Assembly: GCA_018894105.1 (NCBI GenBank) | Contig: CM032118.1 | Coordinates: forward strand, 28,376,690-28,440,689 | Direction: 5' to 3' | Length of the DNA: 64,000 bases | Source: Jacaranda mimosifolia | Taxonomy: Eukaryota; Streptophyta; Magnoliopsida; Lamiales; Bignoniaceae | Shown: positions 47,437 to 58,379 of the stretch, piece after piece | Numbering within the stretch: the stretch's first letter is position 1 | How the letters are laid out: the number at the start of each line of letters is the position of its first letter | The notes under the pieces: generated by a model | Databases searched by the model: none | Seen by the model: the letters and a program-made list of their open reading frames with translations, nothing else | What the model was told of the DNA's origin: nothing | Program-made: the position numbers and the translations under genes

Positions 47437-47590
47437 GTATAGATAGAGCACAGTTTTGTGCCTATACAATTGCGCAATTTTACAAAATATCAAATTTTTA
47501 GAATCTTGAGTATTTTAACTTAATTAAAAAAAATTCATTAGTTGTTTATTATTATTTCTAATCGATATGATTGTATTTTATCTCTAATTT
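47437..47590 (+). repeat. AT-desert direct repeat, copy 2
   Basis: The partner of 44376-44540: AGAGCACAGTTTTGTG, then GCGCAATTTTA, TTTTTAGAATC and AAAAAAATTCATTAG. Same orientation. Confidence 0.55.
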
Positions 47591-48129
47591 TCTTCTATTC
47601 GAAATTCAAAATATATTTAATAATATTTATTTGATAGAGGATTTGATATTACATATTGATGAGATAAAATTAAAGATGTTTAGGTATATTAAAATTCTTC
47701 TACTTTATACCTAAAACAATTTAAACAATAAAAATACATTCAAATTTCAAGTAAATCTTCTCATACCTTTCAAATTTCACATCTTGAAGAAGAAAATAAC
47801 CAAGCATCTCCATACAAATTTTTTCATATGAGTAAAGAAAAACATCTTGCTATTTAGTTTCATTATTTCATTAATTTTGTTGTTGCAATTTTAATTGTAT
47901 AATTTTATGTTTTGTTCATTATTTGAAATTGACTGACTTTAGGTATTGATGTATTTTATGCACAGGTTAAAGAAAATATTGAGAAGGTAATAGAATCAAG
48001 AAAAATATTGAATATTTGCGATTAGTTTACATTGGAATCACAAGTTTTTGTTTATTTTTTGAAGACATTATTTTTTTGACATATTTAATTTATGAGCTTT
48101 CTAAAATAGACAATTTACTCAATTTATGA

Positions 48130-48880
48130 GCCTTTTGGCCAAGATATCTCGCTATTGACCATTGAAGTTGCTGGTTGGTGGGTGGTTCGCATGGAATTAA
48201 TAAGACTCACACTGGAGGCAAAAGTCGATAGCATCCTTGGTCAATATTGGCCAAAAATATCCTTCTCTGAGCACTTTGTGGGCTAACGCCTTAACCCCTC
48301 AAATGGTTTCCACAAACCCTAGCATGGATGTCGTTCAGTACTTCTTTTGCCTGCGTCAGGTTTAGGTAGTGGAGGGATGGCCCTAAGATAGACTTCTTGA
48401 AGAGCCTGGCTACCTCATCGAATACATATCTTGATTAGCGAGCTTGGACTTGGTGGGCTTCCCTCTTATTTGTGGGAAGCTTTCCATCTTTAAGATATTT
48501 GATAATCTCATCTTGACAGCATGGGGTAAGGGTGTCTACTATCAAGATCCTTAGGTTTTCTGACAGATTCTGCAATATGGTGGGGCAATCATCGACCAAG
48601 AGAGTGATCGTCCTCCAACGACTTCCTTGGGTTGAGCTGGCGAGTACAGAGAGTGAATTGAACTGCTCATTCTCTGACCTGGGTACTTAGTTGAGGTAAA
48701 ATTAATGGAAGCCTTATTGCAGGTTTTGGACTATCTTTAGATATTTGGCCATTGATGCCTCCTTGGCCTCATAGGTACCATGGAATTGCCTAGCAACGAG
48801 CTATGAGTCAATTATCACTGCCAACTGCTAAACCCCTATTGTAGGGCCATTTTTATTTATGTGATCAAAGCTTCATATTT
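48130..48880 (-). pseudogene. Ty3/gypsy RNase H end and integrase N-terminus (element H)
   Basis: Read leftwards: late RNase H sequence from 48880 to about 48500, then HKVLREGYFWPILTKDAIDF and CLQCESY near 48284-48210, which is the integrase zinc finger. Homology ends near 48130 against the AT-rich desert, so the integrase core and 3' end are missing. Confidence 0.72.
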
Positions 48881-49860
48881 GACCTCATTGTTGGTTACCT
48901 ATATATTCAATTTTATTGCAACTCGACCTTTGTCCCGTTGGGTGCGATAATAGGATCCAAACTCCTCCACCTGATGTGGCCGAGCTACCATCCACATACA
49001 ACATCCATATTACCGATGCTTTTCCCTTCTGTCGAGTAGCTTGACTCGCTGCAAGCACCAGTACCTTGATTGCTTTTTGAGGTTCGTAATTTATGTCAAA
49101 CTCTTCGAGTTTAATGGCCCACTTCATAAGTCGACCCAATGTGTCTGGCTTGGATATTACTTGCTTGAAGGGCTGGTTGGTCAGGATCATGATGATGTGT
49201 GATTAGAAGTAAAGCTTTAATTGCTAGGCTGCTGTGACCAAGCCAAAGGCAAAATTTTCAATCTCCAAGTAATTTTGTTCGGCACCTTGAAATGTTTTGC
49301 TTAGATAATATACTGGCCGATGTTGCATCCGTCAATGGACACTAGAGCTGAATTGACCACATTTGGGAATACCAAAGGTAGAGGTATAACTTTTCTCCTG
49401 AGATCCATTTCTCTGGCAGCGGGGTTTGGATAGATATTTCTTAAGGTCAATGAGGGCTTGATTGCACTCCTCAGTTCATTGGAAATGCTGGGCTTTATAC
49501 AATATTTTAAAGAAAGGTGGACTTTTGTCTGCCATACTCGATATGAACCTATTCAAAGCAACTATTCAACCTACCAATCTTTAGACTTCCTTCATTGACC
49601 TAGGGGATGTGATATCTTGTATGGCTTGTATGTTTTGGGGATTGGCTTCAATCACCCTCTGATTGACCATATATCCCATGAACTTACCACCTTACACCTC
49701 GAACGTGCACTTGGCAAGGTTAAGTTTAAGCCTATACTTCGTTAAGATAGAGAATATACGGGTGAGGTCAGTCAAATGATCCCTTTCATTGACTTTTTTA
49801 ACTATCATGTTGTCGATGTATACCTCCATTGACTTCCTAATATGCTCATTGAACATCATG
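48881..49860 (-). pseudogene. Ty3/gypsy RT C-terminus, linker and RNase H start (element H)
   Basis: VYIDNMIVKKVNERDHLTDL near 49825-49765 is the RT catalytic block (family YVDDMIVKS; second Asp is Asn). LNLAKCTFEV follows near 49725. RPVYYLSKTFQGAEQNY lies near 49320-49270. MILTNQPFKQVISKPDTLGR then LMKWAIKLEEFDINYEPQ and MLYVDGSSATSGGGVWILL occupy 49190-48940. The RNase H catalytic Asp in VDGSS is kept. Confidence 0.85.
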
Positions 49861-50170
49861 TTTAATATGCACTAATAAATCGCCTAGAATTTTTTAGGCC
49901 GATTTGCATAACCACAAAGTGGTATAGTCTCTTCGGTACAACAAATGCAATTTTGTTCCAATTTTCAGACACCATGAAGATTTGATAATATCCTTGAAAT
50001 GCATCTATTTTGTTAAGTAAAGCGCATGCCTCTGTTAAGTCGGCAAGCTGGTTGATGTGTGGCAGAGGATAGGAGTCCTTAGGGCAAGCTTCATTGTGAT
50101 TGGTGAAATCATTACACATCCTCCATTTACCCTCATTCTTAGGTACAAAGACAACATTACACAACCAATT
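49861..50170 (-). pseudogene. Ty3/gypsy reverse transcriptase N-terminal part (element H)
   Basis: The open frame 49862-50164 reads VVFVPKNEGKWRMCNDFTNH, NEACPKDSYPLPHINQL and LLNKIDAFQGYYQIFM, then FVVPKRLYHFVVMQIGLKNS. These are the fingers and palm blocks of gypsy RT in order. It is the longest clean RT segment in the window. RT copies element RNA into DNA; this copy is cut off by frame breaks on both sides. Confidence 0.9.
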
Positions 50171-51010
50171 AGGGAATTAAATTTCAGCTACATATCCTAC
50201 CTTAAGCAATTTTTTGACCCCATCATAGATGATTTTGTTCTTTTTGCCATCAAATGTCCTCATTTTCTGCTTCACGGGCTTGGCATATGGGTCAACATTC
50301 AATCGGTGAACGAACACATCAGGGTTGATTCCCTGCAGATCTATCACCAATCAAGCAAAAACATCCAATCTTTGACAGAGGAAGTCGATGAGCATGCATT
50401 CTGTGTTGGGCTCCATCTAGCTTCTAATGTTTGTCTTGTCAAGTTGTCAAACTTGAGTTCGATTAATTTGAACTCCTCGATTGGTTCAACCCATGTGTCT
50501 TTTATCTTGTGATTCCTAGAGCTTTGCTTCTTTTCATAGTCTAGGATTAGTAGGTCGATCTTCTGGTTTGATTTTGGCTTTGGTATCTTTGGGGCTCTTG
50601 TGTCAATCGAGATGGTGTAATAATGCCAATTCTCACTTATGTTGCATAAAACTTTTCCTGTTCCCCCTGGGATTGAGAATTTGATCTTTAGGTGGTATGT
50701 GGAGACTATAGCTCGAAAATTATAGAGGAATAATCTACCTAAAATGGTGTTTTACGCAAAAGGAACATCTATGACCAAGTATTTTACCATTACTGTGCAC
50801 CTCCTTAGTGTTGTGGTGACTAAGGTGGTGAGCTCGATTGACCTTCTTGGTAAGATCTTCGAGCTATCAAAATCGACAAGTGGCTTCTTGGTTGGGCAAA
50901 GTATGAACTTTCCCAAGTCCATCTTTCTCAAGGTCGAGTAAAAGATCACAATGATTGAGCTACCTTTGTGATCGAAACCTTTCTAATAGCATAATTGGCT
51001 ATCTCTACAG
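50171..51010 (-). pseudogene. Ty3/gypsy protease and protease-RT linker (element H)
   Basis: The open frame 50752-50949 reads MIFYSTLRKMDLGKFILCPT and continues to MVKYLVIDVPFA. NTILGRLFLYNF and STYHLKIKFSIPGGTGK follow near 50740-50660, matching the ILGRP--N and STYHLKMKFP blocks. The DGGSS catalytic segment expected near 50960 is replaced by unrelated residues. The linker to 50171 has only fragments. Confidence 0.82.
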
Positions 51011-52300
51011 TGATCACTATGGGCCAGTTAAGTTTATTCTCAACATCGGGCATCAAAATATGTTCAAATCTTCATCTTCAAAAGTGATTATTTTCGTGTA
51101 GGTTGAAACAAGAAGATGGGCTTCAATTGATGGAAGCTCTCCAAGCTGCGCTCGAATTTTTTCGTTGAGGACTTTGAATCCCGACCAATCGATCCTTCCG
51201 TTATTATATCAGTTACCACTTGGACAGGTGGAACATCTTTATCCAAGTAGGGTTAAGGATTGACTTGTCAAGGTGGGCTTCTAGATTATCTCTCTTTGGA
51301 GGTCAGTCATCTGTCTCCGTCTTCTACTCTGCTACATATTTCTTCAAATATCCCTATTGAATCAAACACTCGAACTCATCGTGTAGTTGGAAGCAGTCAT
51401 TTGTATCATGTCCTTTTCACTTATAGACGTAGTAATACTTTTTTGAGTTCTTCGTGTTCAACCTATCAAGAAATCTCCTTGGCCTTTTCAAAATATCATT
51501 ATGATGGATGGCCATCAAGATCTCTTTTCTTGACATGTTAAGGAGAAGTTTAATGGACCATACGTCTGATAAAGAATAGATGTCTATCCTTATCAGAATT
51601 ATCTTCTCTTGTATTTTTCTCATTGTGCTTCTTGTCTGGGTTGGCTTAGCCGTACTTAAGTAAATTCATGTCTTTCTATGCCATGTATCGATCTACAAGG
51701 TCGAGCAAAGCCTCCATAGTGTGAGGCCGTTATCAAGCAAAGGTGTTGGCGCACTCTTTATAGCATAGACCTGAAAAGAGGACATCAATGAGAAAGTCAA
51801 TCCTTGAATTATTGATTTTCAATAGTTTTGTTGAACCTCGTAAAGAAGTCTCTCAACAACTCTATTCATTCTATTTGACCGAATGGAGGTGCATATGGTG
51901 GAGTTTGCTTTTGTGCTTACTGGTGAATTAATGGAGGAACTTGTCACACAAGTAGTTGTTCAATCAACTTGGGCTCAAGCTTTACAAACCAATTCAGAGC
52001 AACGCCTTGGAAAGTAGTCATGAGCAATTTTGCATGGATGTGATCATTATAGCCATGTGGCTGCATGATATGCTCAAATTGGAGGAAGTATTCGTTGAGG
52101 CTGGTTGACCCATCATATCTTGATAATCCTATGGGCACATTTGCATCAATGGCCACTTTCTTATCTATGATCTCTTGGATGAAAGAGGACTCTCTTTCTC
52201 ATTGTTGATGTTGTGGCGCATCGATTCCACAATAAGTATGGTCAAATTGATGTCTTGAGAGGTCCTCAAACCTACGGTTGAGCTGCTACACTTGGTAGGA
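51011..52300 (-). pseudogene. Ty3/gypsy gag remnant (element H)
   Basis: The open frame 51944-52156 reads VPIGLSRYDGSTSLNEYFLQ, FEHIMQPHGYNDHIHAKLLM and TTFQGVALNWFVKLEP, the N-terminal Retrotrans_gag core. Downstream gag lies at 51940-51640 with an in-frame break near 51944. 51600-51011 is the basic and C-terminal part, broken. It is the same subfamily as 20685-22000. Confidence 0.84.
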
Positions 52301-52869
52301 AATCTCTTCCCATTCATTATTCTCAAATATCTTCAGGTGGGGGCATTCATTCACAAGCGACCAAGCTTATCGTTCTAAGGTCTGTTAGAATGCACATCTA
52401 CGATAGAGTTTGTGACTTCCTCGACTTGTTGGCGATTGAACACTAGTGGGTCCACCTAAGGGCATGTTGTTGAATTTAAAGCTGCCAGTCGATCAACTCA
52501 TTTAATTATTCTGACGAGATTGTGATAGCTATTATGGCTGGATACTCGACCCAAAGAGCTATTGGGGCTGAAGTGGCTATGGGGTCGTAGGAGAAGCTTG
52601 TCGGGACTCGATATTTCCTTTTCTATTTGTCTTTCGGATTGAGTTCTTATAGTGTTGACCATCTTTATGTTGAACACAGACAACACCGAATGATAAAGTA
52701 GATTTTGGTATCAATATAAAATAGGGAAACCAAAGTTGATGAGGTAATAGTCTTTGCGATGTTGGGTCAATCTGCAACATAGAGTAAACATTAGGCTTGT
52801 TAAGGTGAAATTCGGCTAATATTCTCTAATGCTTAAGTCAGTACCAAGCTGATAATATAACAGAAGGTA
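52301..52869 (-). other. Gypsy H leader
   Basis: Sequence upstream of the H gag, matching parts of 22400-22830. The open frames at 52498-52686 and 52577-52780 have no recognised domain. It ends at the solo LTR insertion. Confidence 0.5.
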
Positions 52870-52874
52870 GAAAG
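52870..52874 (+). repeat. Target duplication of solo LTR, left copy (GAAAG)
   Basis: GAAAG lies directly before the solo LTR and is repeated exactly at 55101-55105. Confidence 0.88.
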
Positions 52875-54105
52875 TATTGGAATAGTACCCCGCCAGCCAA
52901 TTAGATTGGCGTTGTAAACTATTTCACTTGTGATACAATCTCAATTGAATAATATTTATAATATGGCGATCTTTATCTTATGCTTATATTTACTTCACTG
53001 GCATTTGGTTGAATCCCTTAGATCACATAAAACTATGGCACTCGATCACGCATTAGGTGGTGATCATGGAATAAGTCTTACATTGTCGTGATTTTAAATC
53101 TTCCAAGTCATAGGATCTTACGAGACAGGGCATCTAGGATCTTAATGGACTTACACTAACGATACATAGATCCAAGGAGTTGGATATTGTTCCATTCCAT
53201 GGGCAATCCTATATGAGATATGGATGCATATTAGTAGGTGCTTGTTAGGGAACAAGGCACTAGACACCCATCAAAGAATCCACTAGATAGCCAAAGTGTA
53301 AGTCGATAGTGTCAAAGTTCTCCTACTTACGCTAGTGTATATAATTAGTCTTTTAACGTGAGGATCCATGATAACCTTGTGTTTAGGTCCTCATGCTTTA
53401 ACTTCTCCCTGGTCACTTAGCGGGTGGTTCAGGTTGTGATTGGGCATGACTACTTAGACATGGAGGTTTGTGAGATCCAAGATGGAATCCGACTCCTCAT
53501 CTTTGTGAATGGTGAGTGCATCTCTTATGTATTTTATAATGATCGAATCCAATGAGTCCTTCCACAAGGCAGTATGACAATTTGAAAAATGAGTTTTCCA
53601 AAGATGATGTCATAAAGTGGAATCAAACATTGAGAATAGAGACATCGTATCGAGGCTATTAGGGAGCCAACAAATATCTTGTCTTAGGTCTCTTTCAGAA
53701 GATATGAGACAAAAGGGTCGTATTCGCATGGTATGCGTAAAGCTATGATGGTTCTCCAAAAGCATTCATTTCGGCCAATTATTTGGGCTCCATGGGCTTG
53801 AAGTTGGACATCAATTTTGGAGATTAGGTACTCTTCAATTAATGGAAATTAATTGAAATGAGTTGACTAGTATAAAGGAGTTCAAACTGAAAGAAATATA
53901 TGATATTCTAAAGTTACAAGAAGTTGTGAGCCCATGTCCAATGGATGGTAGGACCTATTGGGTCACACACAAAAGCCAATTACATTTCCTAAGTAATGGA
54001 AGAACTTTCTAAGGTTTAGAAAATTCTCTCCATGGAGACCGATTTTGGGATGATAGAAAATTGAGGTCAATTTGGCTTGATTAATTTAATTGTTAAATTG
54101 ATCAA

Positions 54106-54252
54106 CTAATTTAAGGAGTTAAATTAGACCAATAATTAAGGAGTTAATTATTTGGTGCCACATGATCATCAGTAGGTTAAGTTAACTTAAAGAGTTAAGT
54201 TAACAAAATTAAGCTTAAAGAATTAAGCTAGTTGACTTAAGAGTTAAGTCAA
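54106..54252 (+). repeat. Run of five stem-loops in solo LTR
   Basis: CTAATTTAA-GGAG-TTAAATTAG (54106-54127); CCAATAATTAA-GGAG-TTAATTATTTGG (54129-54155, one bulged base); GTTAACTTAA-AGAG-TTAAGTTAAC (54181-54204); AGCTTAA-AGAA-TTAAGCT (54212-54229); TTGACTTAA-GAG-TTAAGTCAA (54232-54252). Four are perfect. The apex TTAA-(R)GAG-TTAA is shared by four of them while the outer stem differs. Confidence 0.88.
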
Positions 54253-54481
54253 GAATTAATGAATTAAATTAATTAATGAGAAGAATATATTTTGGAGGCA
54301 AAATTCAAATATAGGATCATTTTAGTGTGGCATTTAATTAATTTGAAATTAGATTTCAAATGTAATTGAAATGTACACAAATTCAAATTAGATTTGAATT
54401 TGTTAGCTAAGCATGCAAGGCATGCATGTTGGTGGTCCCCTCCCCCCTCCACCTTGAGGCAGGTGTGATGCCAAGGTCATT

Positions 54482-54497
54482 CTATATATAGATATAG
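54482..54497 (+). promoter_or_regulatory. Solo LTR TATA box
   Basis: CTATATATAGATATAG, identical to the block at 7724. It could drive read-through transcription into 55.1 kb and beyond; this is not shown. Confidence 0.6.
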
Positions 54498-55105
54498 AGT
54501 GAGGGGGCGAAAATCTAGCATTGAAGCAAATGAAGAATTAAATTCTCACTTTTCCCCCTATCTTCAAGGTGTTCATTCATGTGTTGAAGATCACTTTTCT
54601 TTTCTTCTCCCTACCCAAAAATCGGTCATCTCCCTCTCAAATCTCCTCTATTTCTCCAACTAAAAGTGAGGAGTAATGGGAATTGGATTGGTGTGTGGAT
54701 CATTTCGATAGAGGCAAAAAAAATGGGTTGCTAAGCCTTTGGAGATCCATCTACGAGACCAGTCTCTTGTCGATTCTTTTTCAGGAGATCCAGAAGGAGT
54801 TTTGAGCTGAAATTTGTTCCAACAGCTTCCTCAAGGAGTTGAGCATCTACTGGAATTTTTTCAGTATTTTTGGAGAGTTTTGGGTTGATCAAACATCACT
54901 TGCTTCCAGCTGCATCACTGTCTGGCAGATTCTATTTGAAGAAGGAGTTCTTCAATCTACCTTTGGATTTTTCTTTTCAAGGTAATTTTTCAACCAAATC
55001 TGAATCCTAAAGCATGTTTAGATCCTTGGTTGCTTGTAAGCACTAGTTTATTTAAGCTTTTAAAGTTTTATTATTGGATCCTAGTCATTATTTGCTTTCA
55101 GAAAG

Positions 55106-57464
55106 AATGGTAGGGATGAGAGCGAATGGTGTGCATACCTAAGTCTGGTTTCTTATCTGACTATTTAGAGGTGCTAAGGCTAAGGTCGAATATACTCTTC
55201 TTCTACCTTGCCTAATAAATGATGCTCATGTCTTTGTCTAAAGGGCATGCATAGACTTTTTATATTCCTGACCTCCTAAAATAGTTTTGGTGAATAGTAT
55301 TCAGAGGTGGCAGGAGGTGGCACTGCGCTTGTTACTACATTTAATTCAAAGGGCGCTCTTGAGAGATAGCATTAAATACAGCGGATCTTATACGACATCA
55401 GCTCTGCACCATATTTAATACTGTTATCTACACTCAATTTCTGACTCACGACCTTGACTGAGTGTTGTCTTAACCCAAATCTTGAGGTTGAAGGTCAGTT
55501 AACAATCGGTGGTAGTGATGCACTCGCCTATCACCAGGTCAAGAGAAGGGGCTCGAACGCCTTAAGACCTAACTTGGAGGTTGGGATTTTCCTTACATAT
55601 CAACCATCTTCTAAGTGATTGATGTGAATCATCAAGGTATGATACTACATCTCTAAATTTGCACTTATCAGAGTGTGGAAGTGTTCCACACTAAATCAAT
55701 TGTTTGATACATATGTTATTACAATTTTTCTTAGTTTTGTAGTGTTTTTGCTTTGTAGATTGCACCATATTTTTCAAACTTCATTTGCCTATGAAAAACA
55801 CTTCAACCATCTATCTGTAAAAGGTAAGTTAGTCAAGGTTATGCCCAATCATTGGTCGTTTTGTGTAAAGAGTTGGCTCCATTGATAGAGATGAGCATGT
55901 GCATTTTCTTTCCTTTTGGTTATCTTGTTATGATTGTTACATTAATACTTATTCCTAAACTATAGAGTTTTTTCAAGTTATGTTTGCTTTAATTTGGGTG
56001 AAAGGGTTGCCTAAGCCCAATTATTTTGATGTTTGCTTATAAAGATACAAGAAAAATGGTTTAAAAATGGGCATATGTTAGCATTGTGCGATTTGGCTAG
56101 TTCATATATGGCTACACTCTTATTTTTCACTTTTGTGCTTGAATAAAGTTATTCACAAGGAGTGCAAATTGTTTTCCATTTTGTGGCTAGAATATGTTTG
56201 TTAGCATTGAAAAATGTACAACAAGTTTTCATAAGGTTTTACCAGCTTCAAGAATGGAGCCTTTCCAAGTTTTTAAGTTTGTATTGAGATAAAGGTATTT
56301 TCAGGGTAAACAATACATCACGGACGAGGATACACAAAGATTGGTGGCTTTCTAATTGCAAAGGATCTTTTCGATGATCTGTGGTTTTTTCTAATATGGT
56401 GACTAGCAAGACCAACAGGGTGGTCCCTTAGATGATTGGAACATTTTATATTCACCTATTGTTGTTGTAACCATGAATACTAATCTTTTTGGAGCATCTA
56501 AAAGAGGCTAGTTCTAATATCTTTCATGGCCTCCATGAGAAAGCCTAAGCTCTCTTTAATGCTTTCTAAATGTACGAGTTTAATTTGTTGTAGACCATGA
56601 TGTTGACTTCGCAATTGATTAGCACTTATTTAGCCAAGACTTGCTATGAAATAATAAGCTATGTATCATCTCGCTTTAATTTCTCAAAGACTTTAATAAA
56701 ATAGCAACCAATATGACCCCCTTGACGAATTTGAATTCACCCACCGTCGATTGTCAAAAAAAGAATTAAATGCTTCTAATAGTTTTATAAAGTTATTGGT
56801 AACCAACTAGCAAAGTACATACCACAAAAGCTGCCAAAAGGCTTTTTTCTATTGAAAATGAAGAAAAGCTCCAACAAGTTAGGATAGTTATTCGACAAAA
56901 AGAAGGAATAAAAAGGCTTGAAGTGGTTTCCCACCTGGATTACCTTCTAAAACTAATAGGTTATAGGACCATACCTTATCTAAAAGTGACTGTATGTTAA
57001 TTTGTAGCATTAGCAAGCAAACTTCACCTACCATCACTTTTAGCTGGTTTTTTACCTCAAGTCCAGGGAGAGAGCTAAGGCTTGGTCTTTTTCTACCAAT
57101 GCTGCTGTAAGTACTGGTGTCCCTTACTATGACTCTAAAGGCAATTTACCTTATGTTTCTTGTGCTTTGACTATTATTACTCAGCCTTTTCATTTACTTT
57201 TATGTTGTGGTGGACAAAGAGTTCAAGAATATTCTATATTAATGGCAGTTTTAATTGAGAAGAGTTTTCGGAATAACTCTAGATAACCTTGCCAATTTGT
57301 CTTTCTCTCTACCTTCGAAGTAAACTTTGAAATGGTGAAATCATAGACGTTTTGAATTTAAAACTGGAGGATATAGTAGAGCTGATAAGCATTTGTTATC
57401 CTTCATATTATATCGATTGCTAGCTAGTGGCTTATCATTTCTTTCTATTTTGACAGGTAAGCAA
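55106..57464. other. Unassigned sequence between two copia insertions
   Basis: The first few hundred bases continue the gypsy LTR/leader-like context that the solo LTR split. Blocks near 55370-55440 (CATTAAATACAGCGGA) recall 22165-22205 (ATTTAATACAGAGAA). From about 55670 to 57300 there are short + strand frames without stops over 100-200 bases, for example MWKCSTLNQLFDTYV at 55673 and STNAAVSTGVPYYDSKGN near 57100. I do not recognise a domain. They could be remnants of a gag-like upstream ORF of another gypsy element. Confidence 0.4.
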
Positions 57465-58379
57465 GGAGAAATGCCTAGTATTCTTTCTTTTTTTCATCCC
57501 CTGCAACAAATTGCAAAGATAAGAACTATATGCAGTATCAAACACCCATGAGAAAGAATTAGTTGTTAAGTTCGCTTCAATAAACAACATCCCTTCCCAA
57601 GAGTTGTAAAATATTCCTTGTAAACAAGTGGTATCTTTTTTATCCTCTTTCTTTTTCTTAACCACACGAGACACCTATAATCATTGCTTTCCCTTTGAAG
57701 AAAAACCTTTCTTCTCCTTACCCCATTCAGTTTGCCTCTTAGGCCTTTAGATTGGGAGGAGAAGGTAATCATTAAAGGTTTATCTTTCTTCATAGTCGCA
57801 TTTGCGGTTACCAACATATTGACCAATTTGTTGATAGTAACCTATCGCTTAGACATGTTGAAGTTCATTATAAATTGGTTAAAAGAACTCGACAATGATT
57901 ATAGGATCAAATCCACATAGAGGTTATTGTCTATGACCACATCCAAATTAGCAAGCTTCTCAATAAGTCTTATCATCTTAAGGCTATAGTTATGGACACT
58001 TGACCCTTCAACCATTCTTTTCCTAAAGAGCTCTTTCAATAACATATATGTTTGTTGCTAGTTTACACTGCATACAACTCTTGTAGATGCAAGTGAATCT
58101 TCAAGGCGCTTTCCATATTTTCATGGGACTTTTGGAGCTCATTAGACATTGATGCCATCATAAGGTAATGGGTTTGGAGATCATCCTCAATATATTTTGT
58201 AAATGCTTCACATGCCTCTTGATCGGCATTATCGTTGACTGTATCCAGTGGATTTTGAGTTAGAACATATGTCTTTTTCTTGGAGTCAAGAATTTCTTGA
58301 GGTTTTTAAGCCAATTGCAATAGTTTGACCTAGTTACTTCATTGGTTTTCAAAATAACGCTTAGTGAATTTTTAGCCAT
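57465..58379 (-). pseudogene. Ty1/copia gag-protease fragment (element E)
   Basis: ATG at 58379 (minus) opens MAKNSLSVILKTNEVTRSNY, the copia gag start. Later segments match the other copies: NMLVTANATMKKDKPLMITF at 57820-57760 and a FIEANLTTNSFSWVFDTAYS protease start near 57590-57530. Frames change several times. Homology stops near 57465, so integrase, RT and RNase H are missing. Confidence 0.82.

Larger units (their letters stand above)
43851..48129. other. Extremely AT-rich gene desert
   Basis: Over 4 kb of A/T-dominated sequence with no coding frame of note. It includes a (TA)n tract at 45904-45923 and other short TA runs. Two similar segments are listed separately (44376-44540 and 47437-47590). 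The short ORF at 44205-44429 is unsupported. Confidence 0.65.
52875..55100 (+). mobile_element. Solo copia LTR (2226 bp)
   Basis: The LTR starts TATTGGAATAGTACCCCG and ends TGCTTTCA, and aligns with the copia B LTRs along its length. No primer-binding site, internal region or second LTR is present. Perfect 5-bp duplications GAAAG on both sides show it is the product of LTR-LTR recombination of a once complete insertion. It carries the fullest stem-loop series (54106-54252) and the TATA block at 54482-54497. The right arm of the TATA-proximal inverted repeat is missing here. Confidence 0.93.

Noticed and set aside
43851..48129. Organellar DNA insertion as the cause of the AT-rich desert
   Set aside because: No organellar gene or intergenic block was recognised. 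A search could still change this.
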